DNA from: a virus
Reading direction: 5' to 3' (one strand)
DNA length: 24,952 nt
IMG/VR virus record: IMGVR_UViG_3300022920_000035
Span: 1-24,952 of that record
The notes beneath the pieces were generated by a model. That model was not told the origin of the DNA. It saw only the letters and a list, made by a program, of their open reading frames with translations, and did not search any database. Shown here in pieces: positions 15,325 through 21,780 of the stretch. Within the stretch, counting starts at the first letter, position 1. Each line of letters begins with the position of its first letter. The translations under genes and the position numbers were made by a program.

Positions 15325-15449
15325 AATTCAATATCGTTTAAGTTTTCTTGTCTTTTTTTACAACCACATTTGTCTCCCCATATCTTTTTGACTATCCATT
15401 TGATACCAGTATAATATGTAATGCGTTCAATTAAATCTCCTAACTTCAT
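15318..15449 (-). CDS. Small CGC-motif phage protein (43 aa)
   Basis: A 43-codon gene (MKLGDLIERITYYTGIKWIV at the start) with GDKCGCKKRQENLN near the end. Small proteins with a K-GD-I-E start and a CGC-x-x-R-x-x-x-LN end recur in Bacteroidetes phages near the terminase. This is remembered pattern, and the role is unknown. It is fixed in place by overlaps at both ends: ATGA with the sigma-like gene and ATGGTAG with the following gene. Confidence 0.65.
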   Translation of the reverse strand: MKLGDLIERITYYTGIKWIVKKIWGDKCGCKKRQENLNDIELW

Positions 15450-15922
15450 TGTTCTAAAATCTTTTTAGTTAATTTTTCTTTTGTTTTTCTGTAAGTGTTA
15501 TATAAAGAATGGTATGTAATGCTGGTTTTGTTTGATAGTTCTGTAATACTATATTCGTTCTGAATAAGATTAAATACTTTTTTATCGTACCAATGCAAAT
15601 CTTCTAATTCTTTTGTTAGTGTTTCATCTGCTAAATCATAATCAATATATTCTTGTGATTCTAAATCTAAAACCAAATCTAAAGATACTTTGTTTTCTTT
15701 TTTCTTCTTGTTATACATTTGTAAGAATGAAGTTCGTAATGTTAAATATATGTAGTAATAGTTTACATCATCTCCGTATGATATATTCAATCCCTTTTTC
15801 AGCATCTTTCCAATTATAAGATACATATTGCCAACAATATCTTCAGCTTCATCTTTGGTGCATCCAAACTTAATAACTGTATTTATCCACTTGTTGTGTG
15901 ATTCAAAAACCTTTTCTAACAT
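15446..15922 (-). CDS. Sigma-70-like transcription factor (158 aa)
   Basis: The start chosen is the ATG at 15922 after a TTTATATAT block, giving 158 residues. A farther ATG at 15949 would lie inside a palindrome. Residues about 7-70 resemble region 2 of an ECF-type sigma factor (DEAEDIVGNMYLIIGKMLKK), and residues about 105-152 resemble region 4, with a helix-turn-helix (DKKVFNLIQNEYSITELSNK, then SITYHSLYNTYRKTKEKL). It would direct host RNA polymerase to phage promoters. As the first gene of the late block it is a candidate late activator. The match is moderate, and another helix-turn-helix regulator is possible. Confidence 0.6.
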   Translation of the reverse strand: MLEKVFESHNKWINTVIKFGCTKDEAEDIVGNMYLIIGKMLKKGLNISYGDDVNYYYIYLTLRTSFLQMYNKKKKENKVSLDLVLDLESQEYIDYDLADETLTKELEDLHWYDKKVFNLIQNEYSITELSNKTSITYHSLYNTYRKTKEKLTKKILEQ

Positions 15923-15933
15923 ATATAAAATTA

Positions 15934-15949
15934 TTGTATAAATATACAA
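15934..15949. promoter_or_regulatory. Perfect 16-bp palindrome before the sigma-like gene
   Basis: TTGTATAAATATACAA is made of 7-bp perfect arms around AA, centred about 20 bases before the start codon at 15922. A TTTG lies 17 bases upstream of TATTATTTG on the minus strand (15976-15950), a near match to the Bacteroidetes -33/-7 promoter with one extra base in the -7 box. The palindrome would then lie at the transcription start, where a dimeric regulator could bind. Inference. Confidence 0.45.
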
Positions 15950-15971
15950 ATAATAGTAAAAAAAGTTATAA

Positions 15972-16021
15972 ACAAAAAAGAAAGTGATTTCAGAGTATAG
16001 CTACCCCAAAACCACTTTATA
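15972..16021 (-). terminator. Strong rho-independent terminator before the late block
   Basis: On the minus strand AAAGTGGTTT pairs with AAATCACTTT (10 pairs, one G-T), with an inner GTA-TAC pairing in the loop, followed by CTTTTTT. It separates the early block from the sigma-like gene and late block. Confidence 0.8.
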
Positions 16022-16167
16022 TTATTAAATTTATACTATATGTTTTTGATTATGTTTGTAGATGAATATTTTTGTTTTTATGTATAATATTTCATCATAT
16101 ATATAATAAGTTTTTATGCCAAATTTACAAGATATACTATATTATTTTCTTATAGTTAAATCAATTA
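16022..16167 (-). other. Gene-free stretch with -7-like box and leader-like features
   Basis: No gene is seen here. A TAAATTTG box on the minus strand (16127-16120) matches TANNTTTG, without a clear TTG at -33. Below it is TTATTATATATATG (ATG at 16100-16098), the block used before real genes, but this frame ends after six codons (MMKYYT). The terminator at 16021-15972 follows. A short transcript of roughly 140 bases or a leader is possible. Confidence 0.3.
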
Positions 16168-16174
16168 CTATAAG
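16149..16174. repeat. 8-bp inverted repeat at the end of the 52-aa gene
   Basis: CTTATAGT and ACTATAAG are perfect arms around ten bases; the stop TAG of the 52-aa gene lies in one arm. A T-rich tract follows only on the plus strand, where no gene is seen, so a terminator role is doubtful. It may be an operator or a 3' end structure. Confidence 0.35.
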
Positions 16175-16326
16175 TTTTTCTTATACTTGTATCTGATGTA
16201 ACCATTCTCTAAATGATTTGAATCAATCCAACCAGTAACTGGATTCATTTTATAGTTGTTCTTTCTTTGTTGAACTTCTTTGTGCTGCATTCTTTTGAAT
16301 TCTTCAAGTGTTTGTTTTGATTCCAT
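16168..16326 (-). CDS. Small basic hypothetical protein (52 aa)
   Basis: A 52-codon gene starting three bases after the stop of the DnaA-like gene, so probably on the same transcript. It is helical and charged at the start (MESKQTLEEFKRMQHKEVQQ), then has NPVTGWIDSNHLENGYIRYK and a basic end. It is the last gene of the early block. The stop lies inside an inverted repeat. No family was recognised. Confidence 0.6.
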   Translation of the reverse strand: MESKQTLEEFKRMQHKEVQQRKNNYKMNPVTGWIDSNHLENGYIRYKYKKNL

Positions 16327-16329
16327 ATC

Positions 16330-16881
16330 TTACCAAGTGTTTGTTAAACTTCCAGAACATTCAATTACTTCATATTCATTTTTTGCTTTCCATTCCCAAG
16401 ATTTAACTCGTAGTTTAACCAACTCCAATATCTCTGGTCTTCTTTCAAACTCTATGTTGCTAATAAACACTTCTAAAGCATCCATTCCTATTTTCCTTTG
16501 CCTTGTATCAATATCTTTTATCTTTTCCTTAAAAGCTATCTTTTTACGCTTATCTCTTTTAATACCCAATTCTTTTTGGTCTAAAAAATACACATCGTAA
16601 AACTGTCTGAATCTTTTGAAACTTGCATAGTATGTTTCAACCTTTGTTACTGCGTGATAGATTGATGCCCTATTTGTCTTTCTTCCTTTTGATTCAAGAA
16701 ATTCTGCAATCATTCTATCATTCATTACGTTTAGTTCTTTTAATATCTTATAAAACAAACATCTTACATAAGCATCTTCTGGTCTTCTCTTTCTACTGTG
16801 TAAATCAAAATCAGTTAGCTTAATATAGTTGTCTAATAATTCATTTGCTATTTCTTCGTTGTAGTGTAATTTGTGCTTCAT
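16330..16881 (-). CDS. DnaA domain IV-like DNA-binding protein (183 aa)
   Basis: The start is the ATG at 16881, one base after the stop of the preceding gene; a longer frame would overlap it. Residues about 29-85 resemble the DNA-binding domain IV of DnaA: SRKRRPEDAYVRCLFYKIL, then NDRMIAEFLESKGRK, then NRASIYHAVTKVETY. The last part mirrors the DnaA signature with the conserved His and aliphatic positions. The ATPase domain of DnaA is absent. The C-terminal half is a charged helix set (KRDKRKKIAFKEKIKDIDTR). It could bind DnaA-box-like sites at the phage origin or regulate host DnaA binding. The fold is inferred by pattern. Confidence 0.6.
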   Translation of the reverse strand: MKHKLHYNEEIANELLDNYIKLTDFDLHSRKRRPEDAYVRCLFYKILKELNVMNDRMIAEFLESKGRKTNRASIYHAVTKVETYYASFKRFRQFYDVYFLDQKELGIKRDKRKKIAFKEKIKDIDTRQRKIGMDALEVFISNIEFERRPEILELVKLRVKSWEWKAKNEYEVIECSGSLTNTW

Positions 16882-16882
16882 A

Positions 16883-17257
16883 TTATTCAATCGTTTCTGC
16901 TCCATTTTCTGTTAGTATTTTATCTGATGTTTTAATCAGTTGTTCTTTATCTTGTGAGTAAGCTATACAAACTTCTTGAATTTTTGTGAAGTCATTGAAA
17001 TCAAACTTTGTTAATATCCATTTCACAAACTCTAATTTATTTGCAACCAGCTTATCCCCTAAATCTTTTTCATCAACCTCTTCAACTTTGGCAAAGTAGT
17101 TTGTTTCTATTTCAATCAAATCTTTTATCACTCTGTTAACGTGATTCTTTGTTTGATGTCTAAATAATCCAGATGCTTTTGCTTCCTCTAAAAAGTGTAG
17201 GTTTACAAATGATGTTATTATTGCTCCGCTTACTTGTTCTATTTGTTTATTCGTCAT
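16883..17257 (-). CDS. Helical hypothetical protein (124 aa)
   Basis: A 124-residue acidic, mostly helical protein (QVSGAIITSFVNLHFLEEAK, then HVNRVIKDLIEIETNYFAKV). No known motif was found. It lies between the methyltransferase and the DnaA-like gene with gaps of two and one bases, so all three are very probably on one transcript. A DNA metabolism accessory role is possible from context alone. Confidence 0.65.
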   Translation of the reverse strand: MTNKQIEQVSGAIITSFVNLHFLEEAKASGLFRHQTKNHVNRVIKDLIEIETNYFAKVEEVDEKDLGDKLVANKLEFVKWILTKFDFNDFTKIQEVCIAYSQDKEQLIKTSDKILTENGAETIE

Positions 17258-17259
17258 AA

Positions 17260-17904
17260 TTAAAACATTGTTAATTGTTGTTGGTGTTCTTTTAATCTTT
17301 TCATTGCTGCTTCGTAATACTCTTTATCTAATTCACAAGCGGTTAAATCATATTTAAGGTTATGACAAGCTAAAGCAATTGAGCCAGAACCTAAATGTGT
17401 GTCTAATATTTTATCGCCCTCTTTAGCGTAGTTCATTAGTAGCCATTCATATAATTTAACTGGTTTTTGTGTTGGATGTATTCTAACCTCTTTGTTTTTC
17501 ATATCTTGTTGAAGCATACCACTCCATTTCCAACTAATTTTTCTAACTGCTGATTTAAATGATGTGTAAGCAAGTTCACAATCTGCAAAATCAGTATAAC
17601 CATTCACTTTATCCCATACAATCCAACAAGGACTACCGAAGGGTATTTTATTTATAAAGTGATTAGCACCCCATATAATTTGATTTTTAGAAACTCTTAT
17701 TAACTCATTAAAATAATCTTTATTTGGTGCGAATTTATCCCAATCTTTTACAGTATAATTTATTTTTTTAGCAACACCGCCACCTTTTCCTTGTGATTGG
17801 TTACCAATATCAATACCATAAGGTGGGTCTACTATTGCAAGGTCAAAGTAATTATCTTCATACCTTGCCATAAGTTCCATATTATCTTCGTTTGTTATAT
17901 TCAT
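17260..17904 (-). CDS. DNA N6-adenine/N4-cytosine methyltransferase
   Basis: A 214-residue amino-methyltransferase with DPPYGI at residues 26-31 (catalytic motif IV) and HPTQKP at 143-148. The S-adenosylmethionine-binding motif I follows as LDTHLGSGS near 167-175. Order IV then I is the beta class, which includes many phage enzymes. No restriction partner of recognisable type is next to it, so it is probably an orphan that marks phage DNA, for example against host restriction. The target sequence cannot be read from the protein. All core motifs are intact. Confidence 0.9.
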   Translation of the reverse strand: MNITNEDNMELMARYEDNYFDLAIVDPPYGIDIGNQSQGKGGGVAKKINYTVKDWDKFAPNKDYFNELIRVSKNQIIWGANHFINKIPFGSPCWIVWDKVNGYTDFADCELAYTSFKSAVRKISWKWSGMLQQDMKNKEVRIHPTQKPVKLYEWLLMNYAKEGDKILDTHLGSGSIALACHNLKYDLTACELDKEYYEAAMKRLKEHQQQLTMF

Positions 17905-17907
17905 AAT

Positions 17908-18213
17908 TTAATATCTGTTTTGTTCGTATTTCTCTTCGTTGTAATATCTCTTTGTTAATTCAATTTCATTATCAAGCAAATTGTTTAGATGCTTATAAAT
18001 AAAATTAGCATCTTCTTCTGTTAGTTGATACTCTTCTTCGCCAATCCAAATGTTGGTGTGTAGCACATCATCTTTTAAATGTAAATCAATTAGATGTTCA
18101 TCAGTATCTAAATATAAAGTTACTTCATTTGGCAGTTGCTCATTGTACCAGCTATCTTCTGATTCAAATTCTGGTTGTATTATTTTAATAATGTTTTTTA
18201 GTTTAGTATCCAT
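17908..18213 (-). CDS. Acidic hypothetical protein (101 aa)
   Basis: A strongly acidic 101-residue protein with an alternating beta-like section (EVTLYLDTDEHLIDLHLKDD, then NIWIGEEEYQLTEEDANFIY) and a helical end. No family was recognised. It overlaps the preceding 43-codon gene by 11 bp and precedes the methyltransferase by three bases. Small acidic phage proteins can act as DNA mimics or inhibitors, but nothing here shows that. Confidence 0.65.
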   Translation of the reverse strand: MDTKLKNIIKIIQPEFESEDSWYNEQLPNEVTLYLDTDEHLIDLHLKDDVLHTNIWIGEEEYQLTEEDANFIYKHLNNLLDNEIELTKRYYNEEKYEQNRY

Positions 18214-18334
18214 AACTTTTTGATTTTTGTATTTCTAATTCTATATCGAACTTTAATAGTTTTAATTCGTTTTTTAAATAGGCATTGTTCGTTCTACCAA
18301 TTAAATACTGTATTCTGTCAAATCTTTCTTCCAT
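18203..18334 (-). CDS. Small helical hypothetical protein (43 aa)
   Basis: A 43-codon gene whose ATG shares a base with the stop of the preceding membrane protein gene (TAATG). It is predicted as one charged helix (NAYLKNELKLLKFDIELEIQ). It overlaps the next gene by 11 bp. Support comes from the tight junctions and coding-like composition. Unknown function. Confidence 0.55.
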   Translation of the reverse strand: MEERFDRIQYLIGRTNNAYLKNELKLLKFDIELEIQKSKSYGY

Positions 18335-18450
18335 TATCTAAACATTACTATTATCATAACTGCTAACCAGAATGCGAAAAACATCCCCAACAATATCATC
18401 ATAAAATTAAAAAACAATTCAATACCCTTTCTTAATATTTTATTTATCAT
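18334..18450 (-). CDS. Small membrane protein (38 aa)
   Basis: A 38-codon gene with a basic start (MINKILRKGIELFF) and one long hydrophobic segment (MMILLGMFFAFWLAVMIIVM). It would span the membrane once. It begins three bases after another small membrane protein gene and overlaps the next gene by TAATG. Such pairs in phage early regions may affect the host envelope or superinfection; this is inference. Confidence 0.55.
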   Translation of the reverse strand: MINKILRKGIELFFNFMMILLGMFFAFWLAVMIIVMFR

Positions 18451-18453
18451 ATC

Positions 18454-18579
18454 TTAAATATTAAAAATTAAACTTACAACTGTTCTTGTAGTAAAATAAC
18501 CTACAATAATAATTAATGATACTAAACAAATCTTTTCTGTTTGCTTTCCTATTCTTGCTGCTCTACTTAAATTTTTCAT
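18454..18579 (-). CDS. Small membrane protein (41 aa), first gene of its unit
   Basis: A 41-codon gene with a basic start (MKNLSRAARIGKQTEK) and a hydrophobic segment (ICLVSLIIIVGYFTT), so probably a single-pass membrane protein. It is the first gene after the terminator at 18669-18698 and a promoter-like region, so it probably opens a transcript running through the methyltransferase and DnaA-like genes. ATG follows an A-rich leader (AAAAACAAACACAAA). Confidence 0.55.
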   Translation of the reverse strand: MKNLSRAARIGKQTEKICLVSLIIIVGYFTTRTVVSLIFNI

Positions 18580-18609
18580 TTTGTGTTTGTTTTTAAAATT
18601 ATCGTTAAG

Positions 18610-18650
18610 CAAATCTAATACTTATTTACTTATAAAAAAAACTTATTTAC
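18610..18650 (-). promoter_or_regulatory. Promoter-like region with two 10-bp direct repeats
   Basis: TAGATTTG on the minus strand (18617-18610) fits the Bacteroidetes -7 consensus TANNTTTG and lies about 30 bases before the start at 18579. No TTG is seen at the -33 distance. Two perfect copies of ACTTATTTAC (plus strand 18620-18629 and 18641-18650) are spaced 21 bp, two helical turns, in the spacer and just upstream, where a regulator could replace -33 contacts. Confidence 0.45.
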
Positions 18651-18668
18651 ATTTATTTTTATTTAAGC

Positions 18669-18698
18669 AAAAAAAAGAGAAGCTAATTTGCTTCCCTT
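18669..18698 (-). terminator. Rho-independent terminator overlapping the end of the DUF3310 gene
   Basis: On the minus strand AAGGGAAGC pairs with GCTTCTCTT (one G-T pair) around a 6-base loop, and eight T follow. The last sense codons form the 5' arm and the TAG stop codon spans the loop and 3' arm, so the gene and terminator share sequence. Confidence 0.75.
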
Positions 18699-18919
18699 AA
18701 TCTTTCAATTTCTAACTTCTGTAAATGTTCTTCGTGTTCTATTTCTCTTTGTAGATAATCTAACGCTTTTCGAAGTTCTCTTAAATTTTCATCTTTCTTC
18801 CCTAATCTGGCACAATATTTTACAACGTTGCCAATGTTAAAATTTAGTTTGTAATCCTTAATAAAATCTATAACATCATAGTTTTTACCGCTTTCATAAT
18901 GTGTTTGTGTTGCTCTCAT
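18683..18919 (-). CDS. DUF3310 family protein
   Basis: A 78-residue protein matching DUF3310, small phage proteins sometimes described as nucleotide-kinase-like: HYESGKNYDVIDFIKDYKL, then NFNIGNVVKYCARLGKKDEN and LRKALDYLQREIE. Spacing of the I-DF-I, N-GN-KY-R-GKK and L-KA-YL-REI motifs is complete. The biochemical role is not firmly known; it usually sits with phage nucleotide or replication genes, as here. It ends one transcript, with a terminator over its last codons. The start follows AATATATAAT. Confidence 0.85.
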   Translation of the reverse strand: MRATQTHYESGKNYDVIDFIKDYKLNFNIGNVVKYCARLGKKDENLRELRKALDYLQREIEHEEHLQKLEIERLREAN

Positions 18920-18920
18920 A

Positions 18921-19310
18921 TTATATATTTATTATTGTTGCATAAGATTTTTTAAGAACCCAAAATTCTTTATCTATTCTTTCCTTATTATTAAAGTCAG
19001 TTGTTGCTGGTACGTTATAGAATCTCTTTGGTATTGCATCTAAATCAAGTTTACTTATATTGAATACATAAACACCAGTTCCATCTGCTTGGATATAAAG
19101 ATAATCTTTATTCTGGTCTTTTGCTTTCTTCATATTGATAACAGTTTTATTAACCTCCAGAAATGGGTCTTTGTGGTTTGCTCTTCTGTTTTTTATCTCA
19201 ACAATATAATTATCATCAAATGCATCATACGAACTAAATTCGTCTGTGTGTTCAATTAGTTTAGTGCCAGAAGTTTTATTTATAAAATTAACTGTTTGTT
19301 GTTGATTCAT
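18921..19310 (-). CDS. PD-(D/E)XK-like small protein, paralogue B (129 aa)
   Basis: The start chosen is the ATG at 19310 (MNQQQTVNFINKTSG), giving 129 residues and a 23-bp overlap with the preceding gene. Residue Asp29, Glu38 and Lys40 (SSYDAFDDNYIVEIKNRR) form a D-x8-E-x-K pattern like nuclease cores. Later come YLYI, GVYVFNIS, VPATTDFNN and FWVLKK. The same motifs in the same order are in the gene at 20510-20902, so the two are paralogues. Nuclease activity is inference; the fold and target are unknown. Confidence 0.65.
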   Translation of the reverse strand: MNQQQTVNFINKTSGTKLIEHTDEFSSYDAFDDNYIVEIKNRRANHKDPFLEVNKTVINMKKAKDQNKDYLYIQADGTGVYVFNISKLDLDAIPKRFYNVPATTDFNNKERIDKEFWVLKKSYATIINI

Positions 19311-19554
19311 TTTCTTTTTGTTTATCGTAGTTATAAATTTTAGTGTATAAATCCCATATTGATTGATATGCTTCTTGCAAATCAAATTCCTTTCCTTTCA
19401 TATAATATTGACCGCTATGCCCTCTTTGGTACTTTACCTTATAGTTTGCACCAGATGGTTCTAAAGTTATTACAAACCCCTTATTAAAGCAGTATGATTG
19501 TGCTTTATGGTCGCAGTTCTTAAAAGGTTTTAGTTTCTTCTTAATCTTCGCCAT
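19288..19554 (-). CDS. Small basic hypothetical protein (88 aa)
   Basis: An 88-residue protein with a very basic start (MAKIKKKLKPFKNCDHKAQS), a small beta-rich centre (GFVITLEPSGANYKVKYQRG) and a helical acidic end. Cys and His near the start (CDHKAQSYC) are suggestive of metal binding but not conclusive. It overlaps both neighbours, which is common in this block. No family was recognised. Confidence 0.65.
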   Translation of the reverse strand: MAKIKKKLKPFKNCDHKAQSYCFNKGFVITLEPSGANYKVKYQRGHSGQYYMKGKEFDLQEAYQSIWDLYTKIYNYDKQKENESTTNS

Positions 19555-19744
19555 CTATATTTTCCCAAAGTTCAATAAATTCCAATGCCTTTTGAACACC
19601 CAACGCTTCACAAGTTCTTTTTGATTCAACTAATTGTAACCAGTATTCGTAAATGTCATTTCTATCTCCAGTTGTAAAGTAATTATCCAAGCAACTTCTG
19701 TACGCTATTCGATGCATTTGATTGCATTGTTGTTCATCGTGCAT
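19541..19744 (-). CDS. Small helical hypothetical protein (67 aa)
   Basis: A 67-residue helical protein (CNQMHRIAYRSCLDNYFTTG, then IYEYWLQLVESKRTCEALGV). It follows the RecE-like exonuclease gene by two bases and overlaps the next by 14 bp, so it is on the same transcript. No known motif was found. A partner role for the nuclease is possible but unsupported. Confidence 0.6.
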   Translation of the reverse strand: MHDEQQCNQMHRIAYRSCLDNYFTTGDRNDIYEYWLQLVESKRTCEALGVQKALEFIELWENIDGED

Positions 19745-19746
19745 AA

Positions 19747-20508
19747 TTATATGTTTAAATCGTAAAATTCTTTGTTCTCTAAATACTTGTAATAATTCTC
19801 TGTGGCTAAATCCAGCTTTGCATATCCACCTTGTATAAAGTCATCATCAAATTGAAAGAATCCAACTTCTTTTGTTTTCTTATCTACCACCGCATACTTG
19901 AACTCAAAACATTCAAACAGTTCTAAATACAATGCAGCTTGTAAATCATATCCGTATAATAAAGCAGCTTCTTCAAAACTATCAATGTCGCTTGTTGTTT
20001 TTAAATCACATACAACACCAGCAAGTAACATATCTGCTTTTCCTCTGAATGGTAATCCGTTGTAATTAGATATGGCTGGAATCTCAAACTGTGCATTTGA
20101 AACAAGTTCTTTGTACTCTTCGTTCTGTAATACTGCTTCAGCTATTTCTTGGCATCTGTTTAGTTCTGCTCTTGTGTAGACCGATTGTGCTGGTTTCTCT
20201 TCAACTGCCAACTTGTATAGCTTACTTCCTTTTGTGCTATCAATAATTGTTAGTTCTTCTATTCTGTGCGGTTCTAAAGCCAATAGGTGTATCAACCTTC
20301 CATCTCTGAATGGTTGCGGTTCTTTTGCCTTTGGCGGTTCTTTTAGTTTGTTTGCGTATGCTTGTGGACTATCAAGTAAACTTTTACACATTGAACTGCT
20401 CAAAGCGTGTTTGCCAAGATACCCATAGTAGAATGAATCATCATCCATTTTAGTTAGTATATCTTTCACTTTAAATTCTTCTCCGTTTAATAGTTTAATT
20501 GTTTCCAT
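19747..20508 (-). CDS. RecE/YqaJ-like PD-(D/E)XK exonuclease
   Basis: A 253-residue nuclease of the DUF3799/exodeoxyribonuclease VIII type. Features in order: HALSSSMCKSLLDSPQAYAN, FRDGRLIHLLALEP, the core FRGKADMLLAGVVCDLKTT (Asp in GKAD, then DLK), and the helix YGYDLQAALYLELF with the conserved Gln. Such enzymes resect double-stranded ends to leave single strands. The ERF annealing protein and SSB-like protein in the same block would complete a Red-like recombination set. All core residues appear present. Confidence 0.85.
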   Translation of the reverse strand: METIKLLNGEEFKVKDILTKMDDDSFYYGYLGKHALSSSMCKSLLDSPQAYANKLKEPPKAKEPQPFRDGRLIHLLALEPHRIEELTIIDSTKGSKLYKLAVEEKPAQSVYTRAELNRCQEIAEAVLQNEEYKELVSNAQFEIPAISNYNGLPFRGKADMLLAGVVCDLKTTSDIDSFEEAALLYGYDLQAALYLELFECFEFKYAVVDKKTKEVGFFQFDDDFIQGGYAKLDLATENYYKYLENKEFYDLNI

Positions 20509-20509
20509 C

Positions 20510-20902
20510 TTATTTTAGTTTTTTTGCTTTGTTTATGTTTAGTTCTGTAATTTCTTTTTTTACCCAAAAACGTTTCTTAAATTCTGTTGTTGCTGGAAGT
20601 GATTTAGTAAACCAATTCTGTTCAATGTCATTTAGGTTAAATAAATAGATTCCTTCTGGTGTACTATTTATGTAAATTGGAATATCAAAATTTTTATCTG
20701 ATTCTTTTATAATTGCATCGTACTTTGATTTCTCCAGTATTAATGTATTGTAATGTTTTCTTCTGCACTTTAGTTCAATTCTACTTTGCGTTTCAATATC
20801 GTAACAATCCCATCTTGATATTGGATTTTTACTATTTACTAATGTTTTGTAATGGTTTTGCGATAGCCATTCAAATAAATCTTTTTCTTTCCAGTTGGTC
20901 AT
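20510..20902 (-). CDS. PD-(D/E)XK-like small protein, paralogue A (130 aa)
   Basis: The start chosen is the ATG at 20902 (MTNWKEKDLFEWLSQ); one at 20920 is also possible. Asp35, Glu43 and Lys45 (WDCYDIETQSRIELKCRR) give a D-x7-E-x-K pattern. It then shares PIYI, GIYLFNLN, LPATTEFKK and FWVKK with the gene at 18921-19310. The shared pattern shows an old duplication within this phage block or separate acquisition of two family members. It lies between the RepA-like ATPase and the exonuclease. Nuclease function is inferred only from the motif. Confidence 0.65.
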   Translation of the reverse strand: MTNWKEKDLFEWLSQNHYKTLVNSKNPISRWDCYDIETQSRIELKCRRKHYNTLILEKSKYDAIIKESDKNFDIPIYINSTPEGIYLFNLNDIEQNWFTKSLPATTEFKKRFWVKKEITELNINKAKKLK

Positions 20903-20925
20903 ATTTTGTAAATATAACACATTTG

Positions 20926-21780
20926 TTAAAAAGTATAATCGTTGTTTATAAACTCTGGTAATTCGTTATCATTTATCTGGAAGCTGAAAGTTTCAAATGG
21001 TCTGTTTCTACTTCGTTTGCATTCAACAGTTACCCAACCTTTGTTGGCATTATTCTTTTCTAATTTTATTTGTGATTCCGCCTTTTTTTCAAGTGCTGAA
21101 CCTAAATTTCCGCTTGGTTTGTCGCTCCCAAAGTTTTGGTGTATTATGGTTGTTAAATGACAGTTTAATTTTCCAGACCATTGCAATAGCTTTTCTGCAA
21201 CATTATTTGCTTGTTCCATATTATTTACATCAGAACATAAATCTGCACACCCATCAATGATAACTAAACCGATTTTTTCGTTTTCAAATTTATCAAATAA
21301 GATGTGTTCAATAAAATCAATTTTACTTTTCCAACCAAACTCTCGCATTGCATAAATATGATAATCTTTATCGTTTTGCAATTGATTCATTACTAAAGGT
21401 CTTCTTGCTAATTTACTAACGTGAAATCTTCCTTGCTCTGTATCAAAATGAATTATCTTTCTTCCTCTTCGATGTCCTTTTATTTTACCAGTATAACCAT
21501 TTGAACCACTTTGGTAAGCTGATACAAGTAAACTCATAAAGAAACTCTTTCCAACCTTTGGGAATGCTTGTACAAAAGAAAAGTTGCCATCTGTTCCAAT
21601 TGGAACTGGATACTCTGTATAACTACCATCAAAGTTTCTATCTTGATAAATACCACAACTGATTGCAACTGGCGGATATTTAATAACCTCTTCAACATCA
21701 ATACTCGCATCTTCTTCAAGTTGCTCCATCAACATTCTTTTTACTTCATCATCTTCCGTTGTGTTTATTCCGTTCTTCAT
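20926..21780 (-). CDS. RepA/DnaB-like ATPase (AAA_25 type)
   Basis: A 284-residue RecA-fold ATPase with a Walker A-like loop AFPKVGKS at residues 72-79, an acid motif HFDTEQG near 111-117 and Walker B in GLVIIDGCADL near 171-181. A sensor-like TIIHQN sits near 211-216. It resembles the plasmid RepA (RSF1010-type) and KaiC/DnaB family, so it may be the replicative helicase or a helicase loader. No separate primase or polymerase is seen, so host enzymes are probably used. It overlaps the end of the GIY-YIG gene by 32 bp. Confidence 0.8.
   Translation of the reverse strand: MKNGINTTEDDEVKRMLMEQLEEDASIDVEEVIKYPPVAISCGIYQDRNFDGSYTEYPVPIGTDGNFSFVQAFPKVGKSFFMSLLVSAYQSGSNGYTGKIKGHRRGRKIIHFDTEQGRFHVSKLARRPLVMNQLQNDKDYHIYAMREFGWKSKIDFIEHILFDKFENEKIGLVIIDGCADLCSDVNNMEQANNVAEKLLQWSGKLNCHLTTIIHQNFGSDKPSGNLGSALEKKAESQIKLEKNNANKGWVTVECKRSRNRPFETFSFQINDNELPEFINNDYTF

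Noticed and set aside
16149-16174. Inverted repeat as a phage attachment site core
   Set aside because: No integrase or tRNA-like sequence is seen, and the T tract and position fit a simple hairpin better.
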